A stretch of DNA of 64,000 nt from Scenedesmus sp. ARA3. Taxonomy: Eukaryota > Chlorophyta > Chlorophyceae > Sphaeropleales > Scenedesmaceae. A program made the translations under genes and the position numbers. The first letter of the stretch is position 1; every line of letters begins with the position of its first letter. Positions 1 to 12,358 of the stretch are shown piece after piece. The notes beneath the pieces were generated by a model. It did not search any database and was not told the DNA's origin. It saw nothing but the letters and a program-made list of their open reading frames with translations. Where the stretch lies: NCBI GenBank assembly GCA_004335835.1, contig RWJK01001898.1:1-64000 (forward strand), in the 5' to 3' direction.

Positions 1-587
1 ATGAAGTGCCTCGTAGGGGCTGGGAGGGGTGGGTGGGTGGTCGGATGGCTTCATCCAACGCAACAACCGTGTGTGACAGTAGCTCAGCACCATGCATGCA
101 TGCGAAATGGCGCATGCCTCGCACACAAGCAAAGAAACAATCGTCCGGGATACGGAGTGGAAGACTCCCCAATTTCGCTGGCATGAAGGTAGTAGCAGTT
201 TGCACAGCAGCACCGTCAGGTTGTCACTTTGTGAGGCAGGTATTAGCATGGTCTTGGGTTATCATCGTCGCCGGGCAACAAGTATGCTATACACGTTGTC
301 ACAGCATGAGACTCGCCGTCTTGGATGCGCATGCGATCCATGCAGTAGCCGCAGGTAACCCACTTCATAAAAGCACACACTGGTGTCACCCAGCTTGCGT
401 CTAGGCGGTGAACGACGAACTGCACGCTGTATCTCAACGTAATTTTCGTCACAGTTGGCAGGTGTGCGCTGAAGCGCTGTGCAATAACCAAGACGCCCAA
501 ATCTCTCATGGCTCGCTGGACACGTCTGAATCTTCTCGCTTTGCTGCTCGCAGGGTCACCCGACAGGCATCAACCAGAACCATTACA
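1..587. other. Upstream region without a recognisable gene
   Basis: Several overlapping short open frames occur on both strands, but none has a recognisable motif, exon-like boundaries or a consistent codon bias. The stretch probably holds the 5' UTR and promoter of the oxidoreductase that starts at 588. I could not identify a TATA box or other element with confidence. Confidence 0.5.
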
Positions 588-3040
588 ATGCAGACAGCAA
601 AATTGGGCAGCATGCGCAGCTGCGCACAGCGCCAGCCATTCAGCAGCGGTGCTGCTCCTGCTGCTGTGAGGCCTAGCAGCGGCAGGCCCCAGCGCCAACG
701 CTGCTGCACCAGCTGGGCAGCCAGCGGGCTTGCAGGCAGCAGCAGCAGCAGCTTCACGCGCAGCTCTGCAAACCTGCAGCAGCTGAGGCAGCAGCACAAC
801 CTCAGCAGACAGGCCAAGCGCACGCGGCAGCTGATTGTGCGTGCAGGCTGGGGCGATCCAGTGGAGTTCACTGCTGCAAAGGTTGTCAGCAATGTGAAGG
901 ATGCTGAGATGCTGCACCGCGTGGTGGTTGATGTGGGTGACCTGGCAGCTGGCTACAGCAAGGGCGGGCAGTTCATGCAGATCAAGGTACGGGAGCAATG
1001 AGAGCAGCGCTGCTAGCACTGAGCGCTTGCAAATGCAATGCAGGCCACAATCAGCTGTTTCAGCAGCAGCGGCAGTCGCTGCTTCCTATTGCTCTATCCT
1101 CAACAGCACTTAGAAATGGCTGACAGCCGTGCCAGCGCCATTGTGCAAGTGCCCTTGGATTGGTGCCCACGCTTTTGCAGTCCGCTGCTTCCTGCATCCC
1201 ACCTCCCGCCCACCAGGAACATACATACAGCACAGCTAGCAAGCATCAGCATCTCTTTGCCTCCTCTGCGACTTTGTTCCATCTCTCTTCCCAATTCACC
1301 CTCAGACAGTTGCATCATGCACATGTCACATTCTCACATTTGCCCTGGCATTCACACTTTGCTTCGGTGGGTGAGGGCAAGCCGGGCTTCTTTGCCATCG
1401 CGTCACCCCCTGACCCCAACAACCAGGACCTGCTGTTCCTCATCACAGCTTGCAAGCACCACCAACCCTGCTTCTCCCTGCCGTCTACATCTCACCTCCC
1501 TTCATGTCAAATGTCTTACTTATTTGGCAACTTCCACATTACTTGCAGGTGGGCGAGGGCAAGCCGGGCTTCTTTGCCATCGCATCACCTCCTGACCCCA
1601 ACAACCAGGGCCTGCTGGAGTTCCTCGTCAAGGCGCAGGGCGAGGCGGCACAGGCGCTCGCAGGTGCGGCTCTTGAGTCTGCCTGTCTTAGCAGCGTTTG
1701 CGTTACGAACTTGCTGAATAACAGATGAAGGCATGCGGATGTGGCATCGCGCACTGCTGGGAGAGCATGCGGGCAGTCGTGTGCCGGGGGTGCTGCCAAT
1801 GAGACGTCAGCAGTGCACAAGGAGAGCAACTGCAGAAGAGGGCGCGGCCTTGGTTCAGCACTGCAGGTCCATCATGGCGAGCAATAACAGCCAAAAGCAC
1901 TACAGCACTATCATGCTGCTGTCTTGTGACGCTGCTCTCTGAGGAGCTTTTGCAATCTTTACATTCCTTGCTGCTGCAGGCCTGGATGCCGGCGCTGAGG
2001 TTGCAGTTAGCCCTGTGATGGGCAAGGGCTTCTCAGTGGAGGCCATCCCTGCAGATGCACACCCCACGGTGCTGCTGTTTGCGACAGGTGTGCGCGCGGC
2101 CCTACACTCCAAAGCATGAGGAACAGCGCTGAGCTACTTCCTGCACCAGCATAGTGGCTTTGTCATACAATGACAAATTCTTGGAAGCAGAAGCAGTGCA
2201 GTCATCGTACACCCCGCACTGTGGTCTCCAGTGCGGCTGCAGGTTTGTGTTGCCTTGTGGTCTGACAAAGTGTGTTGCCTGCAACTCTATGTAATGCAGG
2301 CTCTGGAATCAGCCCCATCAAGGCGCTGATCGAGAGCGGGGATCTGCAGGCAGACAAGCGCGCAGACGTGCGCCTCTACTACGGCACGCGCGACGCGGCG
2401 CACACCGCGTACGCGGACCGCATCCCTGCATGGGAGGCGGCTGGCGTGAAGGTCATCCAGGTGCGGCCAGCGGGAGCAGTTCCTTGATGTAGCAGTTGCA
2501 CAGATACGTGTGTTTTCAGCTGCTGCCTTTAAGGCGGCTGGGGTGAGGGTCATCCAGGTGTGGCTGGCGGGCGTGTCGCATGTTGAAGGCCAGCACAGCA
2601 AGCAGTGCAGCAAGCAGTGCAGCAGGCAAACAGAGCAGCTCTGGCACATCAGACCCCATCCACTGATAATGTGTGAAACTTTGTGGTGGGTTATGGTGGG
2701 TTATGGACGCATAAGCAACAGCACTGGCATTTCTAGCAGCAACACTGCGTATGTGGACCGCATCCCTGCCTGCGAGGCGGCTGGAGTGAAGGTGGGCCTT
2801 GCGGGAGGAGTTGCAGCGCAGCAAGCAGCGCAGCAAGCAGCGCAGCAAGCAGTGCAGCCATCATTGCAGCAAGCAGTGCAAGATTGAGGAACATAGCCCC
2901 ATGAAGGGCGCATGCCGGGTCATGCACCCTGCCCTTGGCCCCTGTCATTGCAGCAGTATGATGTTGTGACCTGTCTGTTACAACACCTGTTTGCGCGCCT
3001 GCCGCCGCCACCGCCGCCACTGCTACCACCGCCACATTGC

Positions 3041-3131
<91 letters not shown>

Positions 3132-3319
3132 AGGTGTTCTCCAACGGTGATGGCGAGGGCGCCAAGTACGTGCAGGGTGTGTTTGGCGGGGCCAAGGGCC
3201 TGTCGGGTGGCGAGGGCGTGGGAGTGGTGCTGTGCGGGCACAAGGACATGTGCAATGCCGTGAAGGAGCTGGTGGCTGCGGAGGGCGTTGATGCTGGCAA
3301 GGTGCTGCTCAACTTCTGA
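588..3319 (+). CDS. Plastid-targeted FAD/NAD(P)-binding oxidoreductase, ferredoxin-NADP reductase-like fold
   Basis: Five exons: 588-986, 1549-1663, 1980-2087, 2300-2460, 3134-3319. They join in phase into 322 residues. Residues 1 to about 82 are rich in Ser, Ala and Arg with almost no acidic residues, as in a chloroplast transit peptide. The FAD-binding barrel follows (VVVDVGDLAAGYSKGGQFMQIK, then KPGFFAIASPPDPNNQG). The nucleotide-binding half opens with GSGISPIKALIESG near residue 208 and ends with VVLCGHKDM and LLNF. The order and spacing match the plant family typified by Arabidopsis At1g15140, a stromal reductase-like protein whose electron partner is not firmly established. The ATG at 588 is the one that gives a transit peptide in frame. 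Introns 1, 3 and 4 hold partial copies of exons 2 and 4, and the last exon's 3' end is repeated after the stop. Intron 4 ends in about 31 CTG units running straight into the acceptor. Identity is firm; substrate is unknown. Confidence 0.9.
1367..1442 (+). pseudogene. Exon echo: partial copy of oxidoreductase exon 2 inside intron 1
   Basis: This segment repeats the first two thirds of the real exon at 1549-1663 almost base for base, including the codons for KPGFFAIASPPDPNN. It then diverges before the part encoding FLVKAQGEA. The real exon is chosen because only it continues to a donor in the right phase. The copy has no donor at the matching place and would break the protein. Confidence 0.8.
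2534..2795 (+). pseudogene. Two exon echoes of the 3' end of oxidoreductase exon 4
   Basis: Two fragments in intron 4 resemble the end of exon 4 (2300-2460). The first, about 2534-2560, covers the AAGVKVIQ codons plus the donor. The second, about 2743-2795, covers the TAYADRIPAWEAAGVK codons with changes. Both keep the exon edge and lose the 5' part of the exon. They are followed by a GCAGCAA-type simple repeat and then the long CTG tract. Confidence 0.75.
3040..3132 (+). repeat. (CTG)n microsatellite, about 31 units, against a 3' splice site
   Basis: An almost perfect CTG run ends in CAG, which serves as the acceptor of the oxidoreductase's last exon at 3134. In the reverse direction it reads as poly-Gln, Ala or Leu frames, which are artefacts. 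Confidence 0.95.
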
Positions 3320-3378
3320 GCAGCGTGAAGTTGCTGTCGTGAAGTTCCTAACGGCAAGTTTCTAACGTGAGGTTCCTA

Positions 3379-3434
3379 CCGGAGCTGGTTGCTGCGGAGG
3401 GCGTTGATGCTGGCAAGGTCATGCTCAACTTCTG
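3379..3434 (+). pseudogene. Echo of the oxidoreductase stop region in the 3' flank
   Basis: The codons for ELVAAEGVDAGKVLLNF plus the stop, at 3268-3319, are repeated here about 110 bases downstream. One substitution changes the second Leu region, and the following GTGAAGTT stretch is repeated too. It lies after the real stop, so it would sit in the 3' UTR. The rest of the interval to 4412 holds no gene I can support. Confidence 0.8.
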
Positions 3435-4412
3435 AGCACCGTGAAGTTCTGACCACAACATGAACAGAGCTGCTGAGCTTGTTGTGATCAGCAGGTTGGT
3501 CATTGGCGTGTGTTGATGGGGCTGCTCCAGTGGCAGTACATGTGGTTTTGAAGAAGCAGCAGATGTGTGGCAAGTGCTGCCTGTTGCGGTTGCTGAGGGT
3601 GGCTGGTGTGTATCGTGTTTTGGTTGTGGCGTTGCGGCGGCTGCAGCGTCACATGGTGGAGGGTCCTAGACACGGGCCCCTACTAGAGATGTTGAGTATT
3701 CGTAATGTTGCTTTGTACTACTGCACACTGTGTTACCCGCATTTCTTCTATGGGCTGCGTGCTTGTTGTCGTTGGCAGGCATTGTCGCATGGCTGGGCAC
3801 GGCTTGCTGGGAAGTTCTTTCTGAAAGCCAGAGGTTGACCTGCTCTGTAACACGTGTGGCACGCACAACGGCTTGGTCTATTTCAGCATAGCAGCTGTTA
3901 GGTGCCATGTTGGCGGCGCCATGTGTAGCCCTCTCCCTGCCAGATGGCAACCCTCAGGGCCTGCCAGATGGCAACTTGCCTTGAACGGTAGTCCCATGAC
4001 TTGCACGGTCTGGGCTTCTCGTGATGGGTCAGTTGCGAAAGCTGATTTCATACTACAAACATGTTTAGGAAGCAGGTGGGACAAGCAACCGAAGACAGAC
4101 AGGTTTGGGGGCCCAGGGTGCAAGCCTGTGACATGTCAGTTGTGCACAACAGCACAAGCATCCAGAAGAGTTTATCCGGTGCTCATACAGCCATTCGGTT
4201 TCATTTGTTTGCTTACAGGTAGACGAGCAAACACACGGAAGCTGGTTACTTGCCCTATCCGACTTGATCCCCTTGCTGCCCCCACCGAAACCCTGCTGTA
4301 AATCGCGAAGCTGTGCTTGTGTACATCCGAAGCGGTTTGAAGCAGCGCATCACTTAAAGCAGCGCGAGCTGCGACAGGCAGCCAAACAGGGCAGGAGCAG
4401 CAGCAGGGAAGC

Positions 4413-7400
4413 ATGGCGCATCGCATGCTCAATGACCCAGACGCGGACGGATGGGAAAGGTAAGCATAGCATACATGGATCAGGCAGGGCGGAGCCGGGC
4501 TGAGAGCAGTGGTTTGGCAGCAGGTGCCTGTCAGAGTTGCTGTCGCTGTTGCTGCTGTAGATGCGGCAACATCCCAACCTGGTGCATTCCCTGCCCCCCA
4601 CTACTCAAACAGCAAAGCACCAATGACCCTAACTGTGTTCATTTGGCTGTGGCATGCCAACACCTTTGGCCATGGCACTGTTGTCGTGCATGCTGGCTGC
4701 TGCACCACCACGCATGTACTACATCACTGCTCATTCCCCGCACTGGTGTTGCTTGCAGGAGCGACTTCCCCATCGTGTGCGAGACATGCCTGGGCCCTAA
4801 CCCATACGTGCGCATGCAGCGGGTAAGCAGCTAGCTTGCCCAGCGAGGCACACCCACATGCAGCCATGCAGGCCAATCCCATCAGGCAGCGCTCCGCATC
4901 AGCAAGGGCAGGCAGCACAGCTGCATTTGGACCATGCAGCAGACTTGCAGGCAGTCAGGCTGCATGCAACCAGCCCAGCATGCACCATGCAGTGTGCATG
5001 CGGCCAGCACATGGCAACAGCTGCAGCAGTGGCGGCATGCAAGTGGTGTTTTTGCAGCAGCTTGAGCAACAGCGGATGGCATGCATCTGCAGCGCGCTTC
5101 TGTGTGCACAGTAAAAATGCTGCACGGCCTTGTTGCTGGCAAACAGCTGATGTCACACTTGCCATATTGCTGCTGCTGCTGCTGCTGCAGATTGAGTTTG
5201 GCGGCACGTGCCACATCTCTGGGCGGCCCTACACCGTGTTCCGCTGGCGCCCCGGCAACGACGCGCGCTACAAGAAGACCATCATCTGCCAGGAGGTGGC
5301 CAAGGCCAAGAACGTGTGCCAGGTGCGGTGCAGACCGACGTTTCTGCGTGCATCGTTGCTCCAGTTGGCTGCTTCAGTCTGCTCCGGTATGCTACTACAT
5401 GAGCCGAGCATGTTTGCCAGGGAAGTGGCCGAGGCCAAGCGTGTGTGCCAGGTGCGGCATGTTTGAGGCTCCCCATGCAGCGGCAAGTGCTGCCTTGGTG
5501 ATGTGTTGCAGTCTTCATGCAACTACTCTGCCAGGAGGTGGCCAAGGCGCTGAGGGCGTGTGCCGCTGGGCATGTTGCTGTGCTGGCGCCGCAGGTGTGC
5601 CTGTTTGACCTGGCCTACGGCTTGCCGGTGGTGTGCTGCTTGTGCTGCTGCTTTGACCAAACCCATGCAACCGCCTTCGTCTCCGTATTCTGCATCTTGT
5701 GCATCAGGTGTGCCTGTTTGACTTGGACTACGGCCTGCCAGTGCAAGTGCGCGACACAGCGCTGGGAATCGAGAAGGAAGAGATCCCAGAGTCGGATGTG
5801 GGCAAGGAGTTCCAGCTGCAGGAGCAGATCAGCAAGGGGCAGACTGAGAGCAGCTTTGGAGGAGGCGCAGGCGGCGGCGCAGCAAGCGACATGCTGCTGC
5901 GGCTGCAGCGCACCGCGCCGTACTACAAGGTATGCTGTGGCTGGTTTGTTAAGGTTGTGGGCGCAGCACCAAAGCATCTGCAGCTGTTGTGGCAGTGGAG
6001 CTCAAGCGTGCAGTTGAACATCGATCATGAGCAGCAGCGTCTTGAGCTTTCCATGCCTGCGCTGTGCACTGCTCTGCCTGCCCTGCTTGCGTGTTATCCT
6101 TCCTCTCACCTGCCCGCCCCTCTCCTTTTCGCCGCCCCGCAGCGCAACCAAGCGCGCATCTGCTCCTTTTTTGTCAAGGGCACCTGCAACCGCGGCGCGG
6201 AGTGCCCCTACCGCCATGAGATGCCCGTGCAGAACGAGCTGAGCGAGCAGAACATCAAGGACCGCTACTACGGCATCAACGATCCTGTGGCCAACAAGAT
6301 GATGCGCAGGGTGTCAGAGCAGCCCACGCTGGAGCCGCCTGAGGACAGGTGAGGCGCTGTTCCAGGCTTCACTGTTGTGTACTGCCTAAATGGGTGTGTG
6401 TAGTTGCGTGTTATGTGCGCTTGTGTGTGTTTCAGCTGGAGTTTGTTATGGGGATCGGGCTGTGGCTGGCGTTTACATAGCCTGCTGCCAGAACATCAAG
6501 GACCGCTACTATGACATCAACGATCACGTGGCCGACACAATGATGCATAGGGTCTGAGACCGCTGTCTTGAGACAAATGACTGAGAGGGTGGGCGACTCT
6601 GGGGATTTTTGGCTTAGCTTTTAGGGCTGGACTGGGCGTGTAAGCAGTGTAGGTCAGTGTGCAGATCAAGTTACTTTGCATGCATATGCTCCAATCATGT
6701 GCATACATCCACCCACACATGCACATGCTCGTGTTGCTGACATCAAGTATTTTTTCGTCTACCCGCAGGAGCATCACCTCGCTGTATGTGGGCGGCGTAA
6801 CACCCGAAATAACAGAGGAGGACCTGAAGGACGCTTTCTACACCTACGGCGAGATCGCGGGCGTGCGTAAGGTCGGCAGCCGCTTCTGCGCGTTTGTCAC
6901 GTTTGCGGAGCGCTCTGCTGCAGAGGCTGCAGCAGAAGGGCTTGCAAACAAGCTCATCATCAAAGGGGTGCGGCTGCGGCTTATGTGGGGCCGGCCGCAG
7001 CAGGGCCGGCAGCAGCAGCAGCTAGAGCACGACCCAATGCAGCCAATTCCCTCGGGTGGCAGTGCTGGTGGTGCAGCAGCAGCAGCAGCAGGTGGTGGTG
7101 GTGGCGGCGGCGCTGATTACTTTGGCCTGCAGCAGCAGCAGCCGGCAGCAGCAGCAGCGATGAGCTACCCATCGATGGACCCGACTGCGATGGGTGCTCG
7201 CATCCCTGCAAAGCGCGCGGGTGACGCTGGCGCTGACGATGATGCCAGCAAGCGCCAGCGCGGCGGCGCAGCAGCAGCAGCAGCAGCAGCAGCAGGCACC
7301 GGGTACGGCGCGCCACCCCCAGGCTACGGCCTCATGCCTCAGGGGCCGCCCCCACCTCACATGGCTGCTGCAATGCACAGCAATATGGGGATGGGCATGG

Positions 7401-7644
7401 GGCCCCCTCCAATGCAGATGCCTCCTATGCCGCAGATGCCTTCGCAGATGCAAATGCAGATGGGAGGGCCTCCTGGCTATGGCTTTCCTCCTCCACAGAT
7501 GATGGGAATGCCGCAGATGCCAATGCAGATGCGGCCCCCGTCCCCACACATGATGGGGCCGCTGATGGGTATGCTGCCGCCGGGAGGCGTGCGGCCGCCG
7601 TCTGCTGCTGCTGTGCCGCCGCCGCGGCCGCCAGCGCCGGCAGC

Positions 7645-7699
<55 letters not shown>

Positions 7700-7717
7700 A
7701 TGCCGGCGACTGGATGA
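4413..7717 (+). CDS. RBM22: RBM22/ECM2 (MAC5-type) spliceosomal protein: zinc fingers, CCCH finger and RRM
   Basis: Six exons: 4413-4459, 4759-4822, 5191-5322, 5708-5929, 6143-6348, 6769-7717. The model gives 539 residues in phase throughout. The N-terminus has the diagnostic CETCLGPNPYVRM and GGTCHISGRPYTVFRWRPG segments of the RBM22/Slt11 zinc-binding region. A C-x7-C-x5-C-x3-H finger (RICSFFVKGTCNRGAECPYRH) lies near residues 160-177. An RRM follows from about residue 228, with RNP2 LYVGGV and RNP1 RFCAFVTF. The tail is rich in Pro, Met, Gly and Gln and ends in a CAG-encoded Gln run. Family members sit in the catalytic spliceosome, contact U6 snRNA and pre-mRNA, and in plants belong to the MOS4-associated complex. 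The product is therefore nuclear and general to splicing. Introns 3 and 5 carry echoes of neighbouring exons. Length and domain order are normal for the family except for the low-complexity tail. Confidence 0.95.
5410..5630 (+). pseudogene. Three exon echoes in RBM22 intron 3
   Basis: At about 5410-5455 and 5525-5560 are diverged copies of the end of exon 3 (CQEVAKAKNVCQ codons). At about 5594-5630 is a copy of the start of exon 4 (VCLFDLDYGLPV codons) with its acceptor. The real exon 4 at 5708 is preferred because it alone stays open to the next donor in the correct phase. Confidence 0.8.
6490..6556 (+). pseudogene. Exon echo of RBM22 exon 5 in intron 5
   Basis: The codons for QNIKDRYYGINDPVANKMMRRV from exon 5 (6143-6348) are repeated with several changes, giving Gly to Asp and Pro to His among others. 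A stop follows soon after. It is a non-functional fragment. Confidence 0.8.
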
Positions 7718-7772
7718 GGGCGGATGTGTTGCGCTGTTGAATTGAATTGCTGTTGGGGAAGAGTAGGCTGAG

Positions 7773-7976
7773 ATGGATCCTGCTTGTCAGGGCTGTGACG
7801 GGCAAATCATAACGGCTCCTGGATCTGCGCTCACCGACAGCTGTGTGTTTTGCGGTGCACTGCTCCGTCTTGGAGATGCTGCTCGTGGCGCTTCAAGGCA
7901 AGTTGCGGTTGCGCCGGCGCCACAAGCAGTGTGTTGTGGACAGTGCGTTGAGTTTTGCTTGTACGTGGCCCTGTAA
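7773..7976 (+). CDS. Small cysteine-rich open frame, doubtful
   Basis: An ATG-initiated frame of 67 codons begins 55 bases after the RBM22 stop. It has a CQGC...CVFCG spacing resembling a small zinc ribbon, and a further CCGQC. It may simply be RBM22 3' UTR. No splice context or family match was recognised, so the call rests on the cysteine pattern alone. Confidence 0.2.
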   Translation: MDPACQGCDGQIITAPGSALTDSCVFCGALLRLGDAARGASRQVAVAPAPQAVCCGQCVEFCLYVAL

Positions 7977-8581
7977 GTGGCCCTCGGGTCGAGCAAAGTG
8001 ACTGATATGGTCCGTTACGTTGATGCTACGGTTGCCAGCGATGATTATGCGGCAAGTGTAACACAAGATTTGTGGATTTCAGAGGTCGAATGACAAGGGG
8101 TCAAAAGTGCCAGGCTGGGTGGGGGGCCGCCGCCATGGCATGTTGCGGCATGGACGTGTGCAATCTGTAAGGGTCGTTGCTGCCAGCAGAAGTTCCCTTT
8201 CTATACAGCAGTTACAATTTCAAGCACTGCTGATCAAGGCATGGTGCTGCGTGCTGCACACTCTGTAGAGCTCGTTACCTAGGGAGCACCGTTAACAATT
8301 GCATGCGTTGCCAACAGAGTAAGAGAGGCGGCATATAGTGCAGCACATATAACCACGACTTGTCATGGCCAATATGGGATATGCAGATGAGACCATAGCC
8401 AGCAATATGTATTTGTGTTCAGTGGATTGCCACCTACGTCCAATGGCACACATACCCCGCCAATAGCTGTACATAACTGAGTTGGTGCATGTATCAACTG
8501 CCCAGATACTGCACACGTGGCATGCCCTTCACCCCAGCACAAGTTGCAGCAGCTGCTGGCGCCACAACCGATCCCGGCGCT
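7977..8581. other. Intergenic, no gene seen
   Basis: Short frames only. The composition is less GC- and CAG-rich than the coding stretches. A TGTAA motif at about 8055-8060 is the usual volvocine/chlorophycean polyadenylation signal and could end the RBM22 transcript, but this is not proven. Confidence 0.4.
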
Positions 8582-11502
8582 TCATGGATTGTATGCTTTG
8601 TGCGAGTGCAGCGACACTGCGGCGGTGACACCATCAGTCTCTGCACGCATCACACAAGGGCGGCGCGTCTTGCAATAACCACACATGCCACCAACTGGGA
8701 AGATTCTCGGCACAGTCGACTCAATAACAAAGGCTGCAACAGAGGCGCAGCCAGCAAGACCGCCAATAGCTCCGTTGCCACCCAAACCTGCACCCAGCAT
8801 GCTGCCCGATAGACAGCCAGACAGTGCAGCAGCAACGACTCGTTGAAATGCATGCTGCTGCAGCTGCTGAGACAAAGCAGCGGCAGCAGCCGCAGCGCAA
8901 GGGAGCCTCGCTCATAGCTGAACACGGGGAAGAAGAGATGACAGTGCGATCTTGAAGAGAGCCTAAGGTCTGCTTGCAAAGCATACACTTGCCACAAAGT
9001 GCTGCCGCAGCTGCAGGTTAGGCTGCAGCAATGCAATGTGTTGGACAGGCATCAGTTGAGGGGAGGTGCGTTATAGAACTGCGCCTAGGCTGTGTCCACA
9101 CCAACAGAAAGCCTGATTCAGGCTGCCAAACGAGGCACCAGCTGCTGCTCAGCTCACTGCGTCCCTTTGCAATGTGCATGCAGCGCATAGCCGCCACCAC
9201 GGACACCCTGACACACGCGCACGATGCAGCCCTCCTCACAAGGCGTGAGCTGGCAGCACCACGTGACAGTCAGCAGCCGCCGGCGCAAAAAAAAGCCAAT
9301 TGCACGCAGCGGCAACACCAACAGGCCCAGCAGCAAGGGTGAGCTAAGAAGCCTAGTGCTAAACACAGCCCGCAACATCCTGCTCAAGCATAGTTAAGCA
9401 CACCAGGTGTGCTGCTGGCGCAGCAGGAGACACACAGGTTGCTGCACAAGACGCGGATTGTTCGGCATCTCGAGCAACACCACAGACGTCTACAGCTAGC
9501 TCAGCATCCACTTCTCATCACAGCAGAGCCAGCTATCAAAGGTTCAAAGCATAGCGCTATTAAAGGTTCAAGTGCGTAGGACAGATGTCTATATGCATTT
9601 CCAGTGCGTAGCAGCACTGCAGAATGCCAAGCCGACAGCAGTCAGCAGCTCCCAGATCATTTGTTGGCCATTTCTAGCTCGCCGTGAGCAGCAGGAGCTA
9701 GCAGCTGCATGCATCGCCTGCAAGCCCAAGGCTTGGCGAATGTTGGGAGAAAAGTGCCACAATTGCCCAGAAAGAACACAAACAGAAGAGAGCCTCAGCA
9801 CTGACCAGAAAAGAGAGAGCCTCATGATGTTGAAGTGCGAAACCGACAGATAAAACAGGGTGGCATTGCTGCGCTGCCAGCCGCACACAGAGCTGACCAG
9901 CACCCACACACCCACACTGGTTCAGCACAAAGCTGTGTAGTTGTGTGGGAACTGCAGCAGTTGGCAGCGCGTAATGCCGCCTTGCTATGCAGAGTGCTTT
10001 ACTCAAGGCGCCCGCGGCTTCACATACCGCTCGGACAACACCCCGCACTGCATGGCATGCGTTGAAATAACAGCCACAGACCGCTTCCATGCCGCACACA
10101 TGCATCAGAAGGCGCCACGAAATGCAATGGGACAGTAGTTGAACCGCACTCATCACAGCCAACGTGGCATGTTCCAGGAAACCACACCGCCTGATGCAAC
10201 CTATGCAGCACAAAGCATATCATGCGTTGGTCCTCAGAGTGCGTGACGCTACACACCAGGCCCTACAACAAAGCTGCGGCACAGAGAGCATCTGCATGAA
10301 GCCTCAACCCATGCACTCTGGCATTCAGCACAGCAGGAGGGCCAGGACTCGCCTTGCTACTTGACTAATCACGGCCACAGCAGTCACGCGCGGCACAGCA
10401 CGAAAACCAGCAAACCAGCAACAAGCGCAACGCGAGGCAAGGGCACAGTGACTGGCACAACCCAGGCAGGCATCGCAAGCCACCAGATACATGTGTTCGG
10501 GCGGCAGGCCGACCCTGCCGTCCGGCCTCCGTGTTGCCTGTCTTCATGCCCGAATGCACCAGTAACATCAGCAGCACACCATCAGTTTGAGTTTGCGGTT
10601 GTTCTGCAAACTCTGCTCAGCGTTGCCAAGCCAGCCTCGCCCATATAGATGCTGTGGCGGCCGCCGCAGCGCCGAGCACACTGCACTCACAAGGAAGGAG
10701 CTGCATACATTCACAGCGTGCCATCAAACACGGCAGCTCGCAACGTGTGATGCTGCCGGCAGCACGACAATGCACAGCACATATGTGGCAGAGCCAATCA
10801 CGTGCAGTTGAAACAGAAGCACAGCCCCAGCTAGGATGGGTGACAGCACACTCAGCACGCCATGCCAGGAAAGCATGCCAGCCTCCCGCATAGCTCACGA
10901 GTGCTGCAGTTGTATCCAGTCCTAGAGACCACGATGTGCCACACATTAACAGTGGCACACAACAGATCATACATGCCAATGCCAAAAGCACCGCATGCGG
11001 CACAGTCACAGTCAAGTGATGCCGGTGCAATGTGCGTTGAGCACATGCTCGTCTCAGCAGCAGCGGAAGCACAAGCAGCAAGACCCCATGCATACGCTAG
11101 CTCCTCTGTGTTGGTGGGAGCAGTGTGCAAGGGCGCCATATCGCAATGAAACAGCACAAAGCTTCCATGGATGCATGTGATAGCAAAGCACAGCAGGAGC
11201 GACGCCACAGCGGCAGTCACGTGCTGCACGATCACAGCCTGCCAAACAGATGCAACAACAGCAGTCAGCTGCACACAAGCCATGCATGTCTCGCAATCAA
11301 GGGCTGCTGCCATAAGCACAGTACATCGACACAAACTGTACTGCCAAGCCTGCGGCCTCCTTTGATCTAGAATAGCCTCATGCACTTTGTGCAACATAGT
11401 ACGAGCTACACCAAGAGAGAGTGTATACGACCTGACAGCGTTGACACCGTGTGTATCATGCGTTGTGATAGCACCCACCCCCATATAGTACGGCTGCAGC
11501 AC
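8582..11502 (-). CDS. Candidate multi-exon membrane protein, structure unresolved
   Basis: On the minus strand, several open stretches have hydrophobic, membrane-like content. The lowest (8582-8866) follows a good acceptor (TTTGTCTCAG) and contains a Gly-zipper-like segment SGSMLGAGLGGNGAIGGLAG before a stop. Others lie at about 9290-9370, about 10030-10180 and within 10852-11502 (AAVASLLLCFAITC). I could not chain these in consistent phase or find a convincing ATG. The region may be one decayed gene, two genes, or long non-coding DNA whose GCATGC-rich composition mimics Cys/Ala-rich frames. No family was recognised. Confidence 0.25.
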
Positions 11503-12358
11503 AGCTGATACGATGCTGCTGGCAAACTACATGTGCATCCATGTTCTTTACGCATTTACTCCACTCGTACTGAACACGTTACTCCATATAGTAATTGTGT
11601 TCCAAGCCCTTGCCAGGCTTACCGGTCTGCCACAATGATGCACATATCGCTACAGCACCAAGCACGTGCTCCGCTGCGCAACCCAGATCTGCATGACTGC
11701 CTCACGGACGCCGGCAGTTGTGCGCACAGCACAGCACACCACAGCACAGATGCGCCCACGCAGTGCCAAGCCCTCGCAGCCGCACGCACATGCGCCACAG
11801 CCGCACCAGCAGCATGCGATGCATTGACTGCCGAACAGCCAACGTACCAGGCTTCTGCCGTTACTGTGCTGTGGGCTGGGCTACAGCGCCAGCACTGCAC
11901 AACAAGCTCCAGGTGCTGCAGCCCTCACACTCCGTGCCTTGCAAGTCTCAGCCACAGCCACTCAAAACCTTCTCAGTTCCAACCCCAAGCACCCAATTGC
12001 ACAGAGGCACGCCAGATGCATCACGCCAGATGTATCACGCCATATGTATATCCATGAAGCACGTATGCACACACACAGAATGACTGCGTCGGCAAGGCAG
12101 CCCCACAAATCCTCAAGCCCACACATCAATACACACACGCACCCCACAGGGCGCAGCCAGTGACCCCAGCAACCCCACATGCATCAGCCGACCAACCTAA
12201 ACCAACCATGTCAACCCCACCCCAGCCTTGTAGCCGTGCGCAGCACACGCGCGGCTAGCCGCTTCAAGCAGCCACCTAGTGCCTCCTCGCTGCACCCGGT
12301 ATGCAAACAACACACCTTCCAGCGCACTGCCTCACACCAGCCCTGCCTCCAAGCATCA
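11503..12358. other. Intergenic or unresolved region
   Basis: No convincing exon on either strand. The 3' flank of the minus-strand membrane protein that ends at 12359 must lie here. Its C-rich plus strand, with ACACACGC-like stretches, gives spurious open frames. Confidence 0.4.

Noticed and set aside
2912..3357. Long Leu, Ala, Ser, Cys or Gln open frames over CTG/CAG tracts (also near 24694-25608, 52183-52521, 54188-54790, 63446-64000)
   Set aside because: A triplet repeat has no stops in most frames; these frames lack other coding evidence and overlap introns or antisense of real exons.
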